DNA of 64,000 nt, from positions 94,707,005 through 94,771,004 of the forward strand of contig CM041780.1 of the NCBI GenBank assembly GCA_023374045.1, in the 5' to 3' direction. The notes under the pieces are model-generated. The model saw only the letters and a program-made list of their open reading frames with translations. It did no database searches and was not told the DNA's origin. This DNA is from Limonium bicolor (lineage: Eukaryota > Streptophyta > Magnoliopsida > Caryophyllales > Plumbaginaceae). A program made the position numbers and the translations under genes. Shown here piece after piece: positions 24,884-34,860 of this stretch (the first letter of the stretch is position 1; every line of letters begins with the position of its first letter).

Positions 24884-27106
24884 GAAACATTTGGTTAGTG
24901 GAGTTATAGGCATGACTCACCACTTAGAATTCCTAAGGAGAAACATTACAAGTGCTAGGAATTTTGTAAGAATTTGTGTAATGGTCAAGATGGTTTTGGT
25001 GTGTGATTTAAGGGTTTAGTGCATGGTTAAAGGTGTTTGAAGTGCCTAAGGGTGTTAGACATACTAGGAGGTTTGAGGAAAAGTTTGGAGAAGGTTTGGC
25101 AATTTTTAGGCATGTTTCTGGTGTCGACCGACCCAGGGGACCGACCCAAGTTTGGGTCCGGACGGCCTCTGTAAGACACCAGTAAGTGGTTCTGGAACGG
25201 TCCGACCCAGGGGACTTGGGTCGGACATGGGTCGGTCGGATGAGTTTAAAGACTGGAAAATTGTTGGAATGGTCCGACCCAGAGGACTTGGGTCGGACGT
25301 GGGTCGGACGAAGTGGAATTTTCAATCCGAGAATTTTGGAAGGGTCCGACCCAGTTGGTTGGGTCGGTCGGTGGGTCGGTCTGACCCAACTTAAAAAAAA
25401 CAGAAAGGAATATGACTTATGTAATTAACCCTAGGGGTTAATGAAGTAATCAAGGATAAGTTTGGGCATTAAAAATGTCATATAATCGTGTAAAATACTT
25501 AGTAAAATTTGAAGTTAAGTAAGTTAATTAACCGACTTATTAATTATGTTTTGGGACTACGCTTGGCGGGTCACGTTCGCACAAGGACTAAGGTATTGGT
25601 TTTCTTGCAACCTGTGTCCTACCGGATTACAACCGGCTTGTATGCCAATGTGTTTTTCTGAATGTTGCCCACGTTATAAATAAAGTATGTATGAGTTTAC
25701 ATAATTCATATATGTGGCGTGCCTAGTTCCGATACCGTTTAACCTCGAAGTGTTAAACCTTAGTTAACTGAGTCTAGGAACACATAAGAGATCGGTATTC
25801 GGATTCAACGACCCGAACCATGGGGGCGTTCTAACCACGGCTATGCGTAGGTAGTTATGTGATGTGTGTGTGGTGATTTTTGTAAATGTATGACCCTCCT
25901 TTTGTGTGATTAACTCTTGTATACTATATTGTGTGTTGATGTGATAGGTTCCACAACGGAGTCTTTTTATGTGAATATTTATATATTATGGGGTGTGAGG
26001 AATCCGGTAGTTCCGGTCGCGCTTGTTTGGGAGTTGATGTATACAGTTTCTTCAGCTTCCTCTCTGTTGGTTTGTTCCTTCGTTGGTCTTCAATCACCCC
26101 TGAGCTTAACCAAGGCTCTTGACTCACGTCTGTTGGGGATTATGTACGGTGTGTTCGGATCACTATGTCCGATCCATCTTTGTGTAAGTTATCCGTTTCG
26201 TCTAATAGACGGTAACGAGTTATGTAAACGAGCTTATCATGAGTTTGGCAGCATTCTCTAGGCTCTCCTCCCAGTGAACTAACTATGTTTGGGGCGGTTC
26301 CTAAAGAGATTCGTACCCGTTATGTTATGTGTTATTGATGTACTGCAATGCTTATTGCGATGCGATGATATATGTTGTTAAAATGTGGAGTATGTGGATC
26401 ATGGATATGAATCCCAGTTATAGTAAGAGGCGTTTATGGATAACCCGACTAGTGGGTAAGTGTCGTCTATTGAGGAAATAGCTCCATTAGAGGAGAAACA
26501 CTCTAGGGTCAAAGAACACAAAGAGTGATTTATTAAGTGTAGATGTGTTGTCTGTATTTGTTGTGACCATTGTTGTGGATTGTAATGTGTTGTGTGCTTA
26601 TGGTGTACATGCATGATTTAAATGTAATCAACCGCATGCTAAGACGACAAATAGTTGTGTGTGGCCCGGTAGCATGCGGGTTGTGGGATTACCATACCAG
26701 CAAAGGTGCTGAGCCCCTTGGGGGCCACCCTTTCTTCTCTTTCCTATTTCAGGTACAAGGAGCTGGAAGCCATTCGAGAGTAGGACGGGTAGTTGTTGTA
26801 CATGGGTAGCCATTTAAAGTGTGTATGTATTGTAGGTGTAGTAAGACCGAAATTGTTATCGGCATCAGTTTGTAAATACTCGGTACAGTTGGAATGATTA
26901 TGTATGTTGGTTGTTGGTAATGGAAAGGGATAGTAATGTATAGTTGCTCGCGAACTTAGTCCATCAGACCGATACAATGTATATGTATTAGCCTTGTTAG
27001 CCACATGGGTGGCTAACGGCGTGTAACACCGAGTCAAGTAATGTGATGATGTTTGTTTTCCGCTGCAGATGGTTATTAAGTGTATTGTTGTAGTAGGGGT
27101 GTTACA
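24884..27106 (+). mobile_element. Ty3/gypsy-type LTR, right part (host of the array)
   Basis: Continues the LTR of 1-1071 and ends GGGGTGTTACA at 27106. It contains a periodic palindrome array (25125-25384), the GAGCCCCTTGGGGGCC block (about 26710-26730) and the stem-loop at 26996-27018. The sequence after the terminus is not a PBS, so this is either a 3' LTR or a solo LTR. Short frames here (for example 25917-26261 plus) match nothing known. Confidence 0.8.
25125..25384 (+). repeat. Periodic palindrome array in the host LTR (four units)
   Basis: Units built on TCCGACCCA...TGGGTCGGA start at about 25126, 25201, 25273 and 25345, spaced 75, 72 and 72. It sits at the position equivalent to the solo-LTR array, with the same period but a different core sequence. 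GC-rich frames on both strands across it are by-products. Confidence 0.85.
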
Positions 27107-27614
27107 TCAAGGGCACTTAATTTTACCATCTTCCATACATTCATGGTGTTGTAGTGCAAAAGCAACAAACTCTTCCATCTTCCTCAGCCATTCAACAGAG
27201 ATTCTACCTCTCTCAAAGGTTCTCTCATTGTACATCCACAATCTATCGGGTCCCATACCTATACTAATCAAACACTACTTTAGTTAAAACTAATAAAATT
27301 TTAAAAAAATTCGACATAGTCTCCCCTATTTTTTTTTACTTTTCCGCTTATTTCTAAGCATCCCACAAGGACAATTCACAAATACCAGCAGTTATCAACA
27401 GAACTCAACAACGGGAGAAACATTCAAAGATATCATACTTGGTAATCAGCAAGTTGGTTCAAATACAAATTAAATAATGTACATAAAAAGAGTGCTAAAC
27501 ATCTACTGCTAAGTCACAAATTAATTAGTCTTGTTCGGTACAACTTCAGTTACTAAAACACACATGATGTACTATATAGTTATTTCTAATAATAATGTCA
27601 CTTAAGAAATAATA
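27107..27614. other. No recognised feature
   Basis: AT-rich flank between the LTR end and the MITE. I see no coding motif, terminal repeat or PBS. Confidence 0.6.
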
Positions 27615-27758
27615 CTCCTTCCTTTTTTTTCATTTATTGATTGTTGTGGTGCAATGAAGGGTAAGATAGGAACAGGAGTTCACTTATACATCAAAACGAC
27701 AAGTAATGTGAATAAATTTCAAATAGCTAAAATGACTAATAAAAAGAATAGGAGGGAG
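27615..27758. mobile_element. Stowaway-like MITE
   Basis: 144 bp bounded by CTCCTTCC and GGAGGGAG, with TA on both sides (27613-27614 and 27759-27760). The ends are inverted (CTCCTTCCTTTTTTTT against the complement of AAAAAGAATAGGAGGGAG). This is the Tc1/mariner-type Stowaway signature: a CTCCCTCC-like terminus and a TA duplication. A fragment of its right side (TTTCAAATAGCTAAAATGAC) recurs near 29607. Confidence 0.75.
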
Positions 27759-28244
27759 TAATATAATTTTTAAATGATAAAGTTCATACGTACATATTAT
27801 CTTCAAATCATGAAGGGTTTCCTCATACTACTACTGTATCATACTTGGCTTACACAACACCACTATCACTACTAATTATCTGTCTAGTCTTCTACTCCTA
27901 TTACAAGTCTACTACACCCAACCCAACCCACATATTGCTTTCATATTCAATTTGGAATATATTCCAAGACACTTACTTAGTTGGATTCCAACCAAGAATT
28001 ATAGTTCAGTTGGTGTGCTTTATGACGTTATTTCAGTTGGTGTTTGAAAGCTAGATTAGCTGATCAGATTAGTAAAAAATCTCATTTGTTTGATGTGATC
28101 AAATTATTTGTTGGCCATGTATTTTATGCATATATTTCTCCTTTGACCCTATTTGGCTTGGTCAGAAGCTGCAACAGATTATCAGTCACTTGATTACTCT
28201 TTTATATTCTCTTTCAACAGATTATCAGTTACTTGAAACAACAG

Positions 28245-28382
28245 CTGATCGAGACTCTAGACCTGTCAAACAACAGATTTTCCGATGGGATACATCAAAG
28301 TTATGGGGAATTATCAAAGTTAATGGAGCTTAACTTGAGCAAAAATGAAGTGGGTAATGAGATTCCTGGTGAGTTAAGTTAG
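28245..28382 (+). pseudogene. Leucine-rich-repeat fragment (receptor-like protein remnant)
   Basis: The translation shows two consecutive plant extracellular LRR units: LDLSNNRFSDGI followed by LSKLMELNLSKNEVGNEIPG. This is the LxxLxLSxNxxxGxIP pattern of receptor-like proteins and kinases. It ends at a stop after GELS near 28381, and no further repeats or signal peptide are seen. An AG acceptor (TTCAACAG) lies just upstream. It stands 170 bp before a receptor-kinase transmembrane exon of a different subfamily, so the two may have been joined by rearrangement. It is too short to be functional. Confidence 0.65.
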
Positions 28383-28551
28383 TGTAAGAACATGGTGAGG
28401 TTGTGTAGTATAATACCTCTGTGGATCCTCCTCTGTCGACTGTTGCTAGTAATAACTGTAAGTTTTATTAAACTCTTTGATTCTGCGGTAAAATGTAATG
28501 TTATGGTTTATAACTCTCGTTTTGTTGATTGATTTGGAAACTGCAACAAAT

Positions 28552-29545
28552 AGGTGGAAGACTTTTAGCAGTGATCCTCGCTACTATGTTATCATTCCTT
28601 GCTCTTCTTATGTTCCTTGTGGGAGCTATGTTCATTGGCATAAACTATATGCAGAGGCAGCGAGGTGAATTGAACCTTCTTTTTTTATAGTTTAATTGAA
28701 GACACCCACAATATACTAATATACATGTAGTGACACTTGTTTAATTGTCCTTTCGTTGGGTCGGGTGCAGAAAGCAAGGAAGTGGCTAACTTATTATCCA
28801 CCATGAACAAATCAAAACTCCATTTCTCATATGAGATATTAGAAGAAGCGACAAATTACTTTGATGATTCTAAGAAACTTGGCCAAGGAGGATCTGGTTC
28901 AGTTTGCAAAGTAATTTTCAATCCTTAATGGTAGAAGTATTACATTACTTCTGAACGACGAATGTTTTGAGAGATAGTCTACAATTATTATATGTTATCT
29001 CCTTTTTTACTAACAGGGAAGGTTAGCAGATTGCAGTGAAGTTGCAATCAAGAGGTTAATCTTCAATACAAGGCAGTGGGTGGATCATTTCTTTAACGAG
29101 ATTTAACTTGATCAGCAGCATTGAGCACAAAAATATAGTCAAGCTTCTTGGGTGTAGTATTACTGGTCGTGAGAGTCTTCTGGTTTAGGAATATATTCCT
29201 AATCAGAGCCTCCATCATCACATATTTGGTAATATACTTGGTATTAGCAAAATATGAATACAAAATCCATTCCAGTCGCATTCTGCTATACTACTAACTA
29301 ACAATATGATTGATTATAAATTCCCTTGTAACAGGAAAAGAAAAAGAAGGAAAGCTGTTTTTATAGCTTCGGAGTTGTTGTGGAATTCACACTTGGTATT
29401 AGCAAAATATGAATACAAAATCCATTATTCGTGGAATTCTAACTGACAAAGCGGATGTTGATAGCTTCGAAGTTGTTCTAATTGAAATTGTGTCTGGAAA
29501 AAGGAACAATTCACTGACTGATGATTCAATCTGCATGCTTGATTG
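28552..29545 (+). pseudogene. Cysteine-rich receptor-like kinase pseudogene
   Basis: Recognisable exons in order: a transmembrane segment (28552-28664, ILATMLSFLALLMFLVGAMF); an exon at 28771-28910 with the CRK juxtamembrane signature (LHFSYEILEEATNYFDDS) and the glycine loop GQGGSGSV; an exon from 29017 with the ATP-binding lysine (EVAIKRL), QWVDHFFNE and then [10 protein letters not shown]; and a C-terminal scrap near 29430-29545 (GILTDKADVDSFEVVLIEIV, where functional kinases have DVYSFGV). Breaks: a frameshift with a stop near 29100, an amber stop near 29186, and loss of the HRD and DFG regions. A ~36-bp direct duplication (29238-29273 and 29394-29429) lies where those exons should be. 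In live CRKs these proteins are plasma-membrane serine/threonine kinases with DUF26 ectodomains; no DUF26 is visible here. Confidence 0.8.
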
Positions 29546-29639
29546 TGTAAGAAATCAAATTGTTGATAGCTAATCTACTATTACAAGTCTACTAAAAGAC
29601 ACTTACTTTCAAATAGCTAAAATGACCCTGTAGAATTAT

Positions 29640-30499
29640 AGTTCGAAGGTTCTACCCTCTTTTAATCTGTTACAAATTAATCACATTAATCTGTTACAAA
29701 ATTATTAGTCGTTTTAAGTTTTCTACCCTAAATCAGTAACTAACAACAACAAATTTTCTCAAAATGCTCAAAAATATCAAAAACTAACGACAAATATAAC
29801 ACATCATCAATATATCAGTAACTAGCAGTTTTAAGCATATATTAGCAACTAAACACATTTAAGTTCGGTATTAACATGCAGAATTTTGTTTTCCCCAAAT
29901 CAATTTTCAAAATCAGACTTTTAGGGTTTTAGAGACATACCTGATGAGTCTTCTGTTGCCTGTAGTGTACTCCGGTCGCCTGTGGTCGCCTGTAATCGTC
30001 GGTGGTCTTCAGTGGCCGGAAAACTACAGCTAGGAAGGTGTAGTCACCGGTGGTCTTCGATTTTTTTGCCTCTAGTTCGCTGCTCGTGCTCGAAAGGATG
30101 AAGAGAACAGAAAGAAGAAGGTCACAGCGTGACTGATTTTACTAATTATATTAGCGACAGACTGGTCCATCGCAATTCCGTCACTAAAATTAAATAAAAC
30201 GACATCGTTTCAGTAAGTAAAATTAAACCTTAGGCGGTCACAAACGGCGTCAAAATGACGTCGTTCCTTTAGCGACGGAACAAGTCCGTCACTAAACTTT
30301 CATTTTTTTCTTTTTTTTCTTCAAAAAAGAATAGCAACGAAACGGCAGTCCGTCGCTAAGTCGTCATAAATATAGGCACCAGACCCGAAAATTTGGTGCC
30401 ACTGACCCCACCGGAATTCCATCGCCAAAAATTCCATCACTAATCCGTCACTATTCCGTCGCTAAATCCGTCACTAATTACGTATTTTCTAGTAGTGCA
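29640..30499. mobile_element. CACTA-type element end with subterminal repeats
   Basis: The right end reads CGTATTTTCTAGTAGTG at 30481-30497, the complement of a CACTACTAGAAAA-type CACTA terminus. Upstream, from 30140 to 30480, CCGTCACTAA, CCGTCGCTAA and their complements repeat many times, as CACTA subterminal repeats do. No left terminus and no transposase are visible, so this is a fragment or a decayed non-autonomous copy. The left boundary is approximate. Confidence 0.65.
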
Positions 30500-30642
30500 A
30501 TTCTCCCGTGTGTGATGCGCCTTCACCTCTTCTGTGCTTGCAGCCCGTGTGCATGTGATGTAAAACCGAAGACGTCCAAGAGCATGCATGTCGGCGCATT
30601 TGTGTCAACCCAAGATCGACGAAGTCCAACTTTTGCTTTAAA

Positions 30643-30965
30643 TAGCCCGGTTTATTTTCTTAATGACAAACCAAGACCATCAAATGAAAAATGTAGGCAA
30701 GCAAGAATTTCTTGGTCCGGGAATTGAAAAATAAGTAAACCCAGACCATTACAAAATATATACAGTAGCTTTCATTTTTTTGTGGTTCGGGTTTGTAAAT
30801 CAGGATACAAACACGGACCATGCAATAAAAATATAAATATGTTACGCTCTTGGGTGGTCCGGGTTTATATGTCAAGACATAAACCCGGGTCATGCTCAAA
30901 TCTGCCCAATAGCCTATGTTCGAGGTTGGTGCGGACATGCATGTCCGAACACATGTCTGGACACA
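30643..30965 (+). repeat. Periodic palindrome array (LTR remnant)
   Basis: GGTTT/GGTCCGG...CCGGACC-like dyads start at about 30643, 30713, 30783, 30855 and 30927, spacings 70-72. An example is GGGTTTATATGTCAAGACATAAACCC. The design and period match the arrays in the three gypsy LTRs, so the region 30500-31070 is probably a fragment of another LTR of that group. No termini are visible. Confidence 0.75.
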
Positions 30966-31070
30966 CTCTAAAATGCATCCAAAAGTGTGTTTTTGCTCCT
31001 TTCGGCCCAGTCTTGATTGTTAAGTTCTTGACATGTATTCTTAGACCTTTTCTTCAGTGTTTTTAACCTG

Positions 31071-32276
31071 TTTTAGCATAAAACCATAAGTAACAGAAGT
31101 TTTTCGCATATAATACAAATTAACATATAAGTAAGGAATTTATTAAATAAACTAATAAAATACTAATCAAATTAAGCATAGAAACATGGATAAATTCCGC
31201 ACTTATCACAAGGTTGTAGGTAAGTCGTGTTCATTCGTTGATTTAACTTGATGACATGTTTTAATTGGTTTAAATTTGGTCAGTAATGTGGAAACTATGG
31301 TATTTATTTTATGTGTGATGCTACTGATGAATGGAAATGTTAACATTGTGTATTAAGAATTGAGACGATGGTAATTATTATCCTTGTTGATATTAGATGT
31401 TTCATGTCTGCTTGGTAAGAAAAGCTTTCACTGGTTTTTCCGAGACTTGTACACACTGGTACACTTATTTATAACAAAATGTGTTGCAACCATTATATCG
31501 CAGTTAAGCCACTATGTTATACTTCTATTGGTCAAAAGTACCCTTAGAGGGGTGTGCACACAACATAAGGTGAGGTGAAGATTTATGACCCACTTGATGG
31601 GTGTTTTTGGTGGATTCAGTTATGGCCTCACTAGTTTGTGTGCCCATTAGTTAACCTTTCGGGACGGCCGGCTGAAAGTGTTTTCTTCCTTATCAATGTT
31701 TGGATGTTGGTTGGTTGAGAGTTTTCTTCATTTATCAATGCATGTGGAATGTCTAGTTGTTAGATGGATTGTGAAGAATGGATGACAACATTATCTCTTG
31801 CTAATGTGTGATATATCCTGTCAAAATGATTTCCAACACATTAAATTTTACATGATGCAAGAATGATTTACTCAGTTTATCTGATTTACATAGTCTCTTT
31901 GTGCATGGTTTGTGATTTTTTACTACAAGTTGATGATAAGTGATTAGGATCTAGAATTTGGAAAGCGCAACGACTCGAGTATAAATTCATTTATAGTTAT
32001 CGTACGTGCTACTAAATGTTAGTAGTTTCTTCTGGAAGTTTTATAGTTGTGGCTTCAAAAACCAATACTCCGGAAGCTATTAGCATTTGTTTTGGTACTT
32101 CGAGCCTTTCACTTTAACTATGAATTAGAGTTTGTTGTAACGAATTGCTTTGGTTTACATTGTACTTATTTCTCAAAAAGGCAAGAGAGAATCAATTGGT
32201 GGAATGTTTACAAAGTGAAGGCACGAAGTGAGCTAGACATGTAGAATCAACAATCATCCATTGCAGGAGGACACAA
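31071..32276. other. No recognised feature
   Basis: AT-rich, with only short frames on both strands. No motif, terminal repeat or RNA gene that I can support. Confidence 0.5.
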
Positions 32277-32870
32277 ATGAGAATCATCTTGAAATCTCCC
32301 CCGACATTGGTATTGATATTTCTAGCAAATAACATGGACGATGGTGAAACAATAGTAGTAGATGCGAACAAAACAATAAATGAAGAAGGTGGTGATGGAA
32401 TATCTAAAGAAGAGACTAATGATGCAAGTGGAGACAATAACTTGAGAATAGTTCATAATAGTGTATTAACACCTCATACTTATCATGCAATTATTGAATA
32501 TATTGACGTATTTTGAAAATATAATTTATTTCTATCTTTTTTTGTAGCCAAGATGTAACGCAAGATGACAAATTCCTTTGAATCGGGATCTTCCATGGAC
32601 CAGCACCAATCTGGTCGTGGACCACCTGGACATGAATCATCTAGACGTGGATCATTTAGACGTGGATCATCTGGACGTGGATCTACCGGACAGTCTCCAT
32701 CAACTACTCATAAAGATCAAACAGTGACAACCCATGTATCACACTTACCACCATTGCCTACAACTACATTTTTGGATTCACCTTGTAATCTGATCGACGT
32801 GATGATGCTAGTGGAGATACTTTGTTAGAGATCATTGATCAAAGAATTGACCTCAGAACTAACGGGTATG
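32277..32870 (+). pseudogene. Unknown coding-like remnant with RGS-rich repeats
   Basis: Two frames (32277-32516 and 32565-32828) look coding rather than random. The first is acidic (DDGETIVVDA, NEEGGDGISKEE). The second has an arginine-glycine-serine run (RRGSFRRGSSGRGS) whose DNA is a ~15-bp repeat of GGACGTGGATCAT type. A frameshift near 32785 would extend it into DTLLEIIDQRIDLRTNG. Similar acidic and RG-rich leaders occur in plant transposon-encoded proteins, but I cannot name the family. Confidence 0.35.
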
Positions 32871-32997
32871 TAGATTTAAATTATGCACTGCTCTAATTTC
32901 ATTACATATTGTTTGTATTATTTTTTTGTTATCATTTAAATATGATATAAATATTGACCACACAATGATGTATTATACTCACTGACTTCTGAGTTTT

Positions 32998-33026
32998 AAA
33001 CCACGGTTTTACGTTAACCGTGGTTT
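32998..33026. repeat. Subterminal palindrome at the left CACTA end
   Basis: AAACCACGGTT and AACCGTGGTTT arms around a short loop. The same words recur in the right subterminal array at 43180-43380. Confidence 0.6.
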
Positions 33027-33329
33027 TTTTTTAGTTTTTTTTGTTTTTTTAGCATCCACCACATATGTTTTCCACACAACCCAATTTACAATCGTATATA
33101 CAACCTGTACAGGGCATCCAACTGGTATTGCCCTTTGATAACCAACCACACTATGACCATAAACCAAGTTGCCAGTTTGAATTGCAACATTGAAAACGAA
33201 TTGCAAACAAACCCATTCAAACTTTCAAAAATAAGAGAGAGTTGAACTTTACAAACTTTGAGAGTTGCTTCAGCAAAAACAAAAGTCTAAGTCTAACTAC
33301 GTACACTAGGATATAATCTAAGAAACACT

Positions 33330-34860
33330 CAAGTAATTTTTACACCAAAACTGCGATAAATGATCTCTTACAAAGTCGAGATCCCCTTTGGAATACGTGC
33401 TCCCTGCTTGTGTGAAATAAGAAACGATCTGTCCATAAAAAAAACTGATCATTAGTACACAATTTTATTTAAAATGCAATAACTTTAACTGAAACTTTGA
33501 TTGGTATGGGTTACCTTGTCATCATCCGTAAGCGTGTCAATATTTTGTACCATCTCAAACATGTACCGCATCACATAATAGCCACAGCTTTTTGAATCAG
33601 GCTGTTGAGGACACTGTCATCACACCATCCATGGATTACCAACTTTAGACAGATCAAAAATTAAACGTTTAACTTTAATACAAAAATGCATAAATTAAAT
33701 GATTACTTACACGTATGTAGTGGAAGTCCAAGATGGAGAATGGTTTCTTTTCATCACTTAAACCAAGCTTATGGCCCCTGCATAAATACAACATTTTAAA
33801 ATGAAGCCATTTATTGTCAATAATCTAGGACAAGCTTAAATAAATACAGAATGCATTAAAATTTTGAATACTCACTCCTTCAAATATTTCTCTACAGCGA
33901 TCTCTCGAAGGTCATCAGGGCCGCCCAATGGGTCTAGTATCATTAAGCAGTTGGTGTCGATACACAACACACCAACATCCAATGATTGCTGCCACAGATA
34001 AAACAAAGAATGTTTTGTAGAACAATTATTAAATACACAATTAGGAAGCAAAAAATTCTAGTTATTGTGTACTTACATCTGATGATATGGGATCAGCAAA
34101 TATTTGCTTCCTCTTCGCACCGCAGTACAAAATCCTTGCCTCACATGCTGTACACATCCTTGCTCATCCATGCGGCCTGATTTGCTGACATCAATTGCGG
34201 ACACAAGAAAGAGAGGGCAGATAATCTCTTGCTCGCTAGCAGTCTACTAGTCAACACCTTAAACAACATTTTTTCATAAGATATGTTTAGCTTAAAAAAA
34301 GAAAGATAATTAATAATTTGAAAGATACTTACAACAATAGGCCTGAATCACAGAGATGTTAAGCAGGTCTCCCCAAAAATTCTCGTAGATCGCTCACGGT
34401 AATCATCAGATCTCTGGGCTCAGAGGAGTGGAAAACATGCTTAGACACTTTCATGTTGAAGTTGGTGACAGACTGCGGCCTCGTCATGAAAAAGTCATAT
34501 AACATTTTTTGTTTGACTGTCAACTTCTTCAGATACTTAGGTGTCAGAATGGGGGATCTCCTAGGAGTCATATCGAAAGGTTTCACCACTTCCTTTCTCA
34601 CCCTTTTCTCTCCTCACTTGATTTCACCTTCCTTCCCCTTATCCACTTTCCTCTTCTTAACCGGTCTTAATTCCTTATCAATCTAATAGTATACAAATTT
34701 AAATAATAAACATATCAGTCAACAGTCAAGTTAAAAACTAAACAGTAAGCATGTAATTAAATAGTTTACCTTGTCACTACTGACATCAATGAGAGAATAT
34801 GGCCATGGAACAACTGAAGATTTTGCTTGACCTATTTTACTCCACTCATTCCACTCCAAC
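33330..34860 (-). pseudogene. CACTA second gene with ULP1 (C48) cysteine protease domain, decayed
   Basis: Reading on the minus strand from about 34860, pieces appear in this order: a segment with LPLEWNEWSKIG...VVPWPYSLI (DUF8039-like); a segment at 34601-34359 with TVKQKMLYDFFMTRP and SDLREFLGRP, followed by LNISVIQAYC; then near 33970-33870 CIDTNCLMILDPLGGPDDL, where an aspartate of a C48 triad would sit; then 33620-33530 CPQQPDSKSCGYYVMRYMFE, which holds the oxyanion glutamine and catalytic cysteine; and a tail to about 33330. Gaps between pieces look like introns or decay. Plant CACTA and Mutator elements often capture SUMO-protease-like ULP1 domains. A catalytic histidine was not located. 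Confidence 0.7.

Noticed and set aside
25008..25428. Overlapping GC-rich open frames on both strands
   Set aside because: They follow from the periodic palindromes, which read alike on both strands.
29233..29430. The 36-bp direct duplication as a target-site duplication of an insertion
   Set aside because: It is far longer than any transposon duplication, and the sequence between the copies has no element termini. A local duplication within the pseudogene is simpler.
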